A DNA stretch of 64,000 bases, from contig JACJZF010000004.1 in the NCBI GenBank assembly GCA_020635725.1, positions 62,001 through 126,000 of the forward strand. The letters run 5' to 3'. This document shows positions 8,130 through 15,476 of this stretch, one piece after another (within the stretch, counting starts at the first letter, position 1; every line of letters begins with the position of its first letter). Source of the DNA: Flavobacteriales bacterium. GTDB taxonomy: Bacteria > Bacteroidota > Bacteroidia > Flavobacteriales_F > PHOS-HE28. A program made the translations under genes and the position numbers. The notes beneath the pieces are model-generated. The model saw nothing but the letters and a program-made list of their open reading frames with translations, was not told the origin of the DNA and did not search any database.

Positions 8130-8515
8130 AGCGCTCCCACATCATCGCCCTCGTGCTCATCGCCATCGCCATGGCGGCCTTCATCGCCACGCTGGCCGAT
8201 AGCAGCACCTTCGTTGATCTATCCCAGGCCAAGGCCAAGCCCGGCAAGGAGTTCAAGGTGAAGGGCTACCTGGACAAAGGCGCGCCGGTGGAGTACGAGC
8301 CCATCGTCGACGCGAACCTCACCACCTTCACCCTGGTCGATGACAACGGTGAGCGTTGCGTGGTGAAGCTCGCGAAGGCCAAACCCTATGACTTCGAGCG
8401 CTCCGAGAGCATCGTCCTCACGGGAAGCGTGAACCAGCAAGGGGAGTTCGAGGCGCACGACATGCTCATGAAATGCCCGAGCAAGTACAATGAGATGCAG
8501 GCGATTGAGGGGTGA
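8126..8515 (+). CDS. ccmE: cytochrome c maturation protein CcmE (Cys-type)
   Basis: A 129-residue periplasmic heme chaperone with an N-terminal membrane anchor (residues 5-23) and an OB-fold beta-barrel (KPGKEFKVKGYL, TFTLVDDNGER, SIVLTGSVNQQGEFEAHDML). In E. coli the heme is bound covalently by His130 in HxxxY. Here the equivalent segment is KCPSKY, giving Cys117 and Tyr121 in CxxxY. That arrangement is known for the archaeal and sulfate-reducer 'System I*' CcmE proteins. It overlaps ccmD by 4 bases; ccmF follows after a repeat-bearing gap. Confidence 0.88.
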   Translation: MKRSHIIALVLIAIAMAAFIATLADSSTFVDLSQAKAKPGKEFKVKGYLDKGAPVEYEPIVDANLTTFTLVDDNGERCVVKLAKAKPYDFERSESIVLTGSVNQQGEFEAHDMLMKCPSKYNEMQAIEG

Positions 8516-8600
8516 TGTTGGGAGTTGGGTGTTGGATGTTGGGGGTTGACTGTTGAGAGTTGTTCCTTCGCTTCGCTCGGAATGACGGGTTGGGGGTTGT
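8516..8600. repeat. GT-rich degenerate tandem repeat with embedded ttccttcgcttcgctcggaa element
   Basis: The 172-base gap between ccmE and ccmF begins with degenerate units of the form gttggg(a/t)gtt (8516-8562 and 8587-8600). They flank ttccttcgcttcgctcggaa (8563-8582), whose ends are complementary (ttcc/ggaa). The gap has no credible gene. Its composition (G and T on one strand) differs sharply from the neighbouring coding sequence, consistent with a dispersed intergenic repeat. Confidence 0.6.
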
Positions 8601-8687
8601 AGGATGATGATTATCGGACAACCCGCCGCAGGGTGGACCCAACGCCCACGCCTCGCGAAAGGTTGATGGACTGAAGACTGAAGAGAA

Positions 8688-11528
8688 TTGGATTCCGCAG
8701 CGATTGAATACATCGGTGAGCACGCCTGGGCAGGCCGCCTCGGCCATCTGCTCGCCATCATCTCCCTGGCGGGCGCCATGCTCGCCACGCTTTCCTATTT
8801 CCTAGGCGCGCAGCGCAGGGATGCCGCGTGGACCACGCTGGGCCGATGGGGCTTTCGCGCGCACAGCCTGGCGGTGCTGGGCATCGTGCTCACGCTCTTC
8901 ATCATGCTGTTCAACCACTGGTTCGAGTACGACTACGTGTGGAAGCACAGCAACCTGCAGATGCCGCTGAAGTACATCGCCAGCTGTTTCTGGGAAGGGC
9001 AGGAGGGCAGCTTCCTGCTCTGGACCTTCTGGCACATGGTGCTGGGCAACATCGTGCTGTCGCGCGCCAAGGACTGGGAGCCGCACGTGATGGCCGTGAT
9101 CGCGCTGGTGCAGGTCTTCCTCGCCTTCATGCTGCTGGGCATCTACGTGGGCGATGCGCGCTTGGGCAGCTCCCCGTTCGTGATGCTGCGTGAATCGGCG
9201 GAGAACATCGGCCTGCCGTGGACCCGCATGCCGGGCTACCTCAGCGCCATCCCGCAGTTCGCCGACGGTCGAGGGTTGAACCCGCTGCTGCAGAACTACT
9301 GGATGGTGATCCATCCGCCCACGCTCTTCCTGGGCTTCGCCGCCACCTTGGTGCCCTTCGCGTACGCCATCGCGGGCCTGTGGCGCAACCAGCGCTCGGC
9401 CTGGATTAAGCCGGCGCTGCCATGGACCTTCTTCGGCGTGATGGTGCTGGGCACGGGGATCCTCATGGGCGGCGCATGGGCGTATGAAGCGCTCAGCTTC
9501 GGCGGCTTCTGGGCCTGGGACCCGGTGGAGAACGCTTCGCTGGTTCCGTGGATCACCCTCGTGGGCGCGGGTCACCTCATGCTGGTGAACCGTCGGAAGG
9601 AAACCTCGCTCTACGCCACGCTGCTGCTCACGCTCATCACCTTCATCCTCGTGCTCTACAGCACCTTCCTTACGCGCAGCGGCGTGCTGGGCGATACGAG
9701 CGTGCACAGCTTCACCGGCGATGGCATGCTGCCCGCCCTGGTGCGCTTCCTGTTGATCTTCATCGGCATCAGCGCCGCCATGCTCCACCCGGATCGCAAG
9801 CAGCGCTGGTTCTACGTGATCGTCTCGCTCGCGCTCATGGGCATCGGCATCGCCTTCGCGGTGGAGGTAGAGGCGATCCTGGTGTTCGGCGTCTTCACCC
9901 TGATCCAGCTCGTGCAGGCCTACCGCAAGGGCTTCGCCACCAAGGAGCCCGAGGAAGCGCTCTGGTCGCGGGAGTTCTGGCTCTTCATCGCCTCGTTGAT
10001 CCTGCTGCTGAGCGCGGCGCAGATCACCTTCAGCACCAGCATACCGGTGACCAACCTGCTGCTGGCTCCGTTCAAGGGCTTCTTCACCGCCTGGGGCGAG
10101 GCGTGGAACAGCGGCTTCATCTCTAAGCTGGGCGAAAGAGGGCTGGCGCCGCCGAGCGATGCGATCCGCCACTACAACAATTGGCAGATCCTCTTCGCGA
10201 TCGTGGTCTCGCTCATGGTGGCCTTCACGCAATACCTGCGCTGGAAGGACAGCGACCTGCGGAAGTTCCTCCGCCAGCTCGCGCTCTCGTTCGGCATCGC
10301 TGTGGTGCTCACCACCGTGGGCGTGCTGCTCCTCGGCTACAGGGTGAGCGAGCTGCGGCTGAGCGCGCTGCTCTTCACCACGGTATTCGCCGCTGTGGCC
10401 AACATCGCGTACATCCCGGCGGTGCTCAAGGGCCGCCTGCGCAACGCCGGGCCCAGCATCGCGCATGCGGGCTTCGCGCTGGTGCTGCTGGGCGCGCTGG
10501 TGAGCACCAGCCGGAAGCAGGAGGTGAGCGTGAACCACGCGGGCATGAACCTCAGTTACCTGAATGAGGAATTCAGCAACCGCAAGGAGATCCTGCTGTA
10601 CCGCGGCGATACGGTGCGCATGGGCGACCACTATGTGAGCTACCGCGGCAAGCGCAAGGATGGCGTGAACCTGCACTACGACATGGACTATTTCGGCGTG
10701 GCGCCGAACGTCTATGCCGAAGGAGATACCGTGCGCGTGCGCGGCATGCTCTTCCGTGCTCGGGGCGCGCATCAGGCCGATCCGGAATTCCTGGCGCAGC
10801 AACCCGAATTCTGGGAGCCGCTGGAGGATTACACCAAGCGCGAGCTCTGGCACGCGCGCGACTGGAGCCCCACACGCCCCGGTGAGCCGGTCTTCGGCCT
10901 ATCGCCCTTCGTGCAGATCAACCCGCGCTTCGGCAACGTGGCCGAGCCCAGCACCAGGCATTGGTTCACGCGCGACCTGTACACCCATGTGCGCTACGCC
11001 GATCTCTCGATGGATCCCGACACCCTCGGCGATGGACGCATCGTGCCGGATGACCACTGGATGCCCGATCGCCGCTACGACAAGCATGTGGGCGATACCA
11101 TCGTCACACCCACCAGCGTGGTGATCGTGGACAGCCTGTACACCATGCGCGACAGCGCCACGCGTGCCATCCTGGGCGAGAAGTTCACCGTGCATGCCGC
11201 CGCGCTGCGGATCCGCGACCTCTACAACCCTGACCGCTGGTTCGACGCGCGGCCTCTGGTGATCTATGCCGGCGGGCAGCCGGTGATGGGCAAGGCCGCC
11301 GAGGTGGGCGCGTTGCGCGTGAAGTATGAGCTGGCCTCGGTGGATGGCGATGCGCTCGCTTTGGATGTGGCCGAGCACGAGTTCGTGGTGATGCAGGCCT
11401 TGGTCTTCCCCGGGATCAACATCCTCTGGATCGGCTGCGTGCTGCTCGCGCTGGGCACCGGCCTCGCTGTATGGAATCGCTTGCGCGCGGCTTCGAGCCA
11501 AAAGACGAAGGATGCCACGAGCGCATGA
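8688..11528 (+). CDS. ccmF: cytochrome c biogenesis protein CcmF/CcsA
   Basis: A 946-residue polytopic membrane protein, the heme lyase component that attaches heme to apocytochrome c. The WWD signature appears as GGFWAWDPVENASLVPW, and NYWMVIHPPTLFLG carries the conserved membrane histidine. A soluble domain of ~300 residues lies between the last two membrane spans (from about VNHAGMNLSYLN to VVMQALVFPG), making it longer than E. coli CcmF (~650). An in-frame stop at 8679-8681 forces a start downstream of it; the TTG at 8688 is the only usual start codon there and follows the purine-rich gaagactgaagaga. Confidence 0.9.
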   Translation: MDSAAIEYIGEHAWAGRLGHLLAIISLAGAMLATLSYFLGAQRRDAAWTTLGRWGFRAHSLAVLGIVLTLFIMLFNHWFEYDYVWKHSNLQMPLKYIASCFWEGQEGSFLLWTFWHMVLGNIVLSRAKDWEPHVMAVIALVQVFLAFMLLGIYVGDARLGSSPFVMLRESAENIGLPWTRMPGYLSAIPQFADGRGLNPLLQNYWMVIHPPTLFLGFAATLVPFAYAIAGLWRNQRSAWIKPALPWTFFGVMVLGTGILMGGAWAYEALSFGGFWAWDPVENASLVPWITLVGAGHLMLVNRRKETSLYATLLLTLITFILVLYSTFLTRSGVLGDTSVHSFTGDGMLPALVRFLLIFIGISAAMLHPDRKQRWFYVIVSLALMGIGIAFAVEVEAILVFGVFTLIQLVQAYRKGFATKEPEEALWSREFWLFIASLILLLSAAQITFSTSIPVTNLLLAPFKGFFTAWGEAWNSGFISKLGERGLAPPSDAIRHYNNWQILFAIVVSLMVAFTQYLRWKDSDLRKFLRQLALSFGIAVVLTTVGVLLLGYRVSELRLSALLFTTVFAAVANIAYIPAVLKGRLRNAGPSIAHAGFALVLLGALVSTSRKQEVSVNHAGMNLSYLNEEFSNRKEILLYRGDTVRMGDHYVSYRGKRKDGVNLHYDMDYFGVAPNVYAEGDTVRVRGMLFRARGAHQADPEFLAQQPEFWEPLEDYTKRELWHARDWSPTRPGEPVFGLSPFVQINPRFGNVAEPSTRHWFTRDLYTHVRYADLSMDPDTLGDGRIVPDDHWMPDRRYDKHVGDTIVTPTSVVIVDSLYTMRDSATRAILGEKFTVHAAALRIRDLYNPDRWFDARPLVIYAGGQPVMGKAAEVGALRVKYELASVDGDALALDVAEHEFVVMQALVFPGINILWIGCVLLALGTGLAVWNRLRAASSQKTKDATSA

Positions 11529-11600
11529 TCCGGAACCACCGCTGCCTCGCTTGCGCCGCGTGAACGAACGAACTTCCCACCTGCACAACAGTCTGAACGA

Positions 11601-12383
11601 ATGACCGCCATTCTCTTGATCGGCACCGGCCGCATGGCCTACCACCTCGGTCACGCCATGGTGCAGGCCAACCTGCCACTCATCGGCGTGGCCGGCCGCG
11701 ATTCCGCCAAGCTCAACGACCTGGCGCGCTTCCTGGAGCGGCCTGGCTACCGCATGGACCTGCTGCCCGCGGCGGACCTGACCATCATCGCCACCAGCGA
11801 TGACAGCATCGCCGAAGTGGCCGGCCAAGTGCCTGCTCGGAAAGGCGTGGTGGCGCACACCGCGGGGGCCGTTGGCCTCGACGTGCTCGCGCCGCATGCC
11901 CACCGCGCCGTGCTCTGGCCCGTGCAGACCCTGAGCCACGGCGCACCGATCGACCTGAGCGATGTTCCGCTCGTGGTTGACGGCAGCGGCCCTGAAGCGC
12001 TCGAGGGCATCCTGCGCGTGGCGCGAGCCATCAGCGGCAGCGTGCTGCAATTGCCGCACGGCCAGCGCGAGCTGCTGCACCTGGCCGCCGTGCTCGCCAG
12101 CAACCTGCCGGTCTTCCTGATGCAAGAGGCCCAGCGACTGCTCAAGCAGGAGAAGCTCCCGCCGAACCTGCTCATGCCGCTCTGGCGCCTCACAGCCAGC
12201 AAGGTCAGCACCATCGGGCCGGAGCAATCGCTCACCGGCCCCGCGCGCCGCGGCGACATCGCCTCCATCAGGCATCACCTCGATCTGTTGACGGACGAGC
12301 CCGATCTTCGGCGCGCCTACGCCTTGCTGAGCACCATGATCCTGAAGGCGAACGGCCACGGTACCGATGGCATCGACCTATAA
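11601..12383 (+). CDS. DUF2520 domain protein, Rossmann-fold (ProC/PanE-like)
   Basis: A 260-residue protein with an N-terminal dinucleotide-binding motif (ILLIGTGRMAYHLG, residues 4-17) and a helical C-terminal DUF2520 domain (QLPHGQRELLHLAAVLASN). It resembles short-chain oxidoreductases of the pyrroline-5-carboxylate reductase type, but the substrate is unknown. It sits 72 bases after ccmF and overlaps the next gene (KdsC-like) by 17 bases, giving the run DUF2520-HAD-UbiA-Maf, all overlapping or touching. Confidence 0.82.
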   Translation: MTAILLIGTGRMAYHLGHAMVQANLPLIGVAGRDSAKLNDLARFLERPGYRMDLLPAADLTIIATSDDSIAEVAGQVPARKGVVAHTAGAVGLDVLAPHAHRAVLWPVQTLSHGAPIDLSDVPLVVDGSGPEALEGILRVARAISGSVLQLPHGQRELLHLAAVLASNLPVFLMQEAQRLLKQEKLPPNLLMPLWRLTASKVSTIGPEQSLTGPARRGDIASIRHHLDLLTDEPDLRRAYALLSTMILKANGHGTDGIDL

Positions 12384-12888
12384 GGAGCTCCTCGCGGGCA
12401 TCGACACCTTCCTCTTCGATGTGGATGGCGTGTTCACCGACAACCGCGTGCTGATGATGCCGGGGATCGACCCCGTGCGGATCTTCAACAGCCGCGATGC
12501 CTATGCCGTGCAGCACGCGGTGAAGGAGGGTCTGCGCATCATCATCACCACCGGCGGCCGCAGCGATGGCATGCGCGAGAGCTTCGAGCGCCTGCGCGTC
12601 ACCGCCTACCATGATCACGTGTTCGACAAGAGCCGCAAGCTCGATGAGCTGATCGCGGGCGGCCTCGATCCGGCGCGCACCGCTTACATGGGCGACGACC
12701 TGCCCGACCTTCGGATCATGGAACGCGTGGCCTTGCCCTGCTGCCCGGCCGATGCGGTGCCGGAGATCAAATCCATCAGCCGTTTCATCAGCGGTCGTCC
12801 CGGCGGGCAGGGTTGCGTACGCGACCTGCTGGAGCAGGCGATGAAGGCGCAGGGGCGCTGGCTCACCGATGGCGCCTACACGTGGTGA
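12367..12888 (+). CDS. HAD-family phosphatase, KdsC-like
   Basis: A 173-residue HAD hydrolase of the cap-less KdsC type (3-deoxy-D-manno-octulosonate 8-phosphate phosphatase, Kdo branch of lipid A-core synthesis). Motif I is FLFDVDGVFTDN, motif II IIITTGGRS, the conserved Lys region FDKSRKLDEL, and motif III AYMGDDLPDL. The length matches KdsC (170-190). In-family alternatives exist (sialic-acid or heptose phosphatases), so the Kdo assignment is probable only. It overlaps the DUF2520 gene by 17 bases, and the prenyltransferase start lies 1 base after its stop. Confidence 0.78.
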   Translation: MASTYKELLAGIDTFLFDVDGVFTDNRVLMMPGIDPVRIFNSRDAYAVQHAVKEGLRIIITTGGRSDGMRESFERLRVTAYHDHVFDKSRKLDELIAGGLDPARTAYMGDDLPDLRIMERVALPCCPADAVPEIKSISRFISGRPGGQGCVRDLLEQAMKAQGRWLTDGAYTW

Positions 12889-12889
12889 C

Positions 12890-13924
12890 ATGCTCGACCT
12901 GATCCGGCTCTCCCGCCCGCTGAACCTGCTGATCATGGCCATGAGCATGGCGCTGATCCGCTATGGCCTGGTGGTCGGTTTCCTCGAGCGGGGGCTTCGG
13001 CAGCTCCTCGCCGAGCTCGGCGGATCCGTCACGCGCGCAGAGCTCCTCCTCGATCCCGGCTTCGGCCCGCAGCTGCCCTTACCGCTCTTCGCGCTGCTGG
13101 TGCTCAGCGTGGTGCTCATCGCCGCTGGTGGCAACATCATCAACGACTACTTCGACACGCGCATCGATCGCATCAATCGCCCGGAGACGGTGATCGTGGG
13201 CCGCAGCGTGAAGCGCCGTGTGGCCATGGCCGCGCACCTGGCGCTGAGCGGCGCCGGACTGCTCTGCGGCGCGGTGGTGGTGTGGCGCACAGGTCAATGG
13301 CCCTTGCTTGCCGTGCCGGTCTTCGCCATCGGTGCGCTATGGCTGTACAGCACCAGCCTCAAGCGCCGCCTGGTCATCGGCAATGGCACGGTGGCCCTGC
13401 TCACCGCACTGGTCCCGCTCACGGCCGGCCTGTATGAGATACCCGCCTTGCAGCGCGGCTTCCACGCGCACAACGTGGTGGCGCTCGCCGACGGTCGCCG
13501 TTTCGAGATGGAGGCCTGGTTCCCTGAGCTTTGGTACTGGGTGCTGGGCTTCGCGGCATTCGCCTTTCTCTCCTCGCTGGTGCGCGAGCTGCAGAAGGAC
13601 ATGGCCGATGTGAAGGGCGATGCCATGAACGGCTGCCGCACGGTACCGATCGTCTGGGGCATGCGGTGGGCCAAGGCCCTCGTCATGGGCTACATCGCGG
13701 TGCTCATCATCGCGCTGCTGGCGTTGCACATGCTGGTGCCCGCCCTGCGCGGCGATCTGTCCTATTGGTACATCCAGCTCGGCATCATCGCGCCGCTGCT
13801 GCTCTCCGCCGGCTTCACCTACAACGCCACGCAGCGCGCCGAGCATGCCCGCGCAGGCCATCTCATGAAGCTGGCCATGGTCATGGGCGCGGGCTTCGCG
13901 TTGCTGATCCGATTCCTCCCATGA
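12890..13924 (+). CDS. UbiA-family prenyltransferase
   Basis: A 344-residue protein with about eight membrane segments. The first Asp-rich motif is NIINDYFDTRIDRINRP and the second is ELQKDMADVKGD, both typical of UbiA enzymes that move prenyl chains onto aromatic or glycerol-phosphate acceptors. Bacteroidota homologues are usually labelled geranylgeranylglycerol-phosphate geranylgeranyltransferase-like; the true acceptor is unclear. It is not MenA, which is found separately at 24186-25100. The ATG at 12890 gives MLDLIRLSRPLNLL, a standard UbiA N-terminus. Its stop overlaps the maf start. Confidence 0.83.
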   Translation: MLDLIRLSRPLNLLIMAMSMALIRYGLVVGFLERGLRQLLAELGGSVTRAELLLDPGFGPQLPLPLFALLVLSVVLIAAGGNIINDYFDTRIDRINRPETVIVGRSVKRRVAMAAHLALSGAGLLCGAVVVWRTGQWPLLAVPVFAIGALWLYSTSLKRRLVIGNGTVALLTALVPLTAGLYEIPALQRGFHAHNVVALADGRRFEMEAWFPELWYWVLGFAAFAFLSSLVRELQKDMADVKGDAMNGCRTVPIVWGMRWAKALVMGYIAVLIIALLALHMLVPALRGDLSYWYIQLGIIAPLLLSAGFTYNATQRAEHARAGHLMKLAMVMGAGFALLIRFLP

Positions 13925-14523
13925 CCCCTCCGATCCATCCGTGGCGATTGATCCTCGCCTCCGCTTCGCCCAGGCGCAGGCAATTGCTGCAAGGACTCGA
14001 CCTGCCCGTGGAGATCACCAGCGTGGATGTGGACGAGACCCCGCCCGCCGGCATGCCCGATGATCAGGTGGCCGAGCACCTTGCGCGGAAGAAGGCGGAG
14101 GCCTGGGCAGGAACGCTCGCTGCGGATCAAGTCCTCATCACTGCCGATACCACGGTTCTCATCGACGATGCAGCGGGAGCCCATCTCCTGAACAAGCCAG
14201 CGGACGACACCGACGCGCGGCGCATGCTCGCCTTGCTCTCCGGACGGGCGCACCGCGTGATCACCGGGGTGTGCCTGCGCACGGCCGATGCGTACCACAG
14301 CTTCGCCGACATCGCCGTGGTGCATTTCCAATCGCTTTCGCCAGAGGAGATCGCGTACTACGTGCAGCGTCATCGTCCGCTGGACAAGGCCGGCGCTTAC
14401 GGCGTGCAGGATTGGATCGGCTACACCGCCGTGGACCGCATCGAGGGGAGCTTCTACACGGTGATGGGCCTGCCGATGCACCGGGTGTACGCCGCGCTGC
14501 GCGATCTGCCCGCTCCGGAGTGA
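13921..14523 (+). CDS. maf: Maf-family nucleotide pyrophosphatase
   Basis: A 200-residue protein of the Maf/YhdE family, which hydrolyses non-canonical or surplus nucleoside triphosphates. Signatures: LASASPRRRQLL at residues 11-22, ITADTTVLID with the catalytic Asp, LNKPADD, and GAYGVQDW near the C-terminus. The ATG overlaps the UbiA stop in an ATGA arrangement, so the two are probably co-translated. Length is normal (190-210). Confidence 0.88.
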   Translation: MTPPIHPWRLILASASPRRRQLLQGLDLPVEITSVDVDETPPAGMPDDQVAEHLARKKAEAWAGTLAADQVLITADTTVLIDDAAGAHLLNKPADDTDARRMLALLSGRAHRVITGVCLRTADAYHSFADIAVVHFQSLSPEEIAYYVQRHRPLDKAGAYGVQDWIGYTAVDRIEGSFYTVMGLPMHRVYAALRDLPAPE

Positions 14524-14579
14524 CCTTCGACAGGTCCAGCGTCTAAACCGCGCATTACATTTCAGCCAACGTCAGAGAC

Positions 14580-15470
14580 ATGAAGAACATCGTCATCGCC
14601 ATCGCCCTTGTTTGGGGCGCCGCCGCATTCGCGCAATCCGGAACCACCAAGGAGGGCTACGCGCTCCAGTGGGACAAGACCATCACCGTGCTTCCCGATT
14701 CCATCAGCAACGGGCATTACAAGCTGCCGGCCTGGACCTTCGCGGTGCATGAAGCCGATGCCAGCGACGTGATGGGATGGTGGCTCGCCGACATGCAGGC
14801 GGTGAGCACTTCGGTGGCCAAGGCCAAACCCGCCAAAGCGCTGGGCACACGCATCGCGGCCGTGCCCGATGCCGCCATCGCCGTGGCTGCGGCGACCAGC
14901 GATAAGAAGGCCAAGCTCGCGAAGCTCACCATCGCCTTCGCCCTGAACGACTCGGTGACCACGCCGGGCAACGCTGGGCAGGAGGACTATGTGCGCGCCT
15001 TGGCGGTGAAGTACAACCGCGCCGTGGTGGATCAGCAGATCGCCACGTACGAGAAGATGCTGGATAAGGCGGGGGATAAGCTCGCTGGCGCGAAGGACGA
15101 CGTGGCGAAGAACCAGGCGAACCTGACCAAGTCCAACAGCAAATTGGAGAAGATCAAGGCCAAGCGCGGGAAGATCCAAGCGGAGAACGCGCATGTGGCG
15201 GGCACCATCGCCGGGCTGGAGAAGAAGTTCGCGCTCTCCAATGATCCGAAGGATCTGCAGAAGCTCACCAAGGCACGGCAGAAGCTGGCCAAGGGAGAGA
15301 CCTCGCTCGCGAAGCTGATGCAGCAGGAGGCCGATGTGCAGGGCGATATCGCCAAGGAGCAGGGCCGCCTGGAGGATAACACCGGCGAGCAGGAGGAGCG
15401 CGGCGCCACCAAGGAGGAGGTGCAGCGTGTGACGGATGCGCTCAAGCGCAAGCACGACGCGATCAACTAG
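14580..15470 (+). CDS. secreted coiled-coil protein of unknown function
   Basis: A 296-residue protein with a signal peptide (MKNIVIAIALVWGAAAFA, cleavage near AQS). Residues ~20-135 form a compact mixed domain (EGYALQWDKTITVLPDSI, WWLADMQAVSTS). Residues ~150-290 are strongly heptad-like and Lys/Glu/Ala-rich (NLTKSNSKLEKIKAKRGKI, KLTKARQKLAKGE), predicting a long periplasmic coiled coil. No T9SS signal is present. A TAcaTTTC element (14556-14563) lies 16 bases before the ATG. I do not recognise the family. The convergent T9SS gene ends 6 bases past its stop. Confidence 0.7.
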   Translation: MKNIVIAIALVWGAAAFAQSGTTKEGYALQWDKTITVLPDSISNGHYKLPAWTFAVHEADASDVMGWWLADMQAVSTSVAKAKPAKALGTRIAAVPDAAIAVAAATSDKKAKLAKLTIAFALNDSVTTPGNAGQEDYVRALAVKYNRAVVDQQIATYEKMLDKAGDKLAGAKDDVAKNQANLTKSNSKLEKIKAKRGKIQAENAHVAGTIAGLEKKFALSNDPKDLQKLTKARQKLAKGETSLAKLMQQEADVQGDIAKEQGRLEDNTGEQEERGATKEEVQRVTDALKRKHDAIN

Positions 15471-15476
15471 ATCCGC

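Noticed and set aside
8802..10853. Long minus-strand frame (683 codons) opposite ccmF
   Set aside because: Low-complexity His/Gln/Glu/Arg composition; the plus strand carries clear CcmF motifs.
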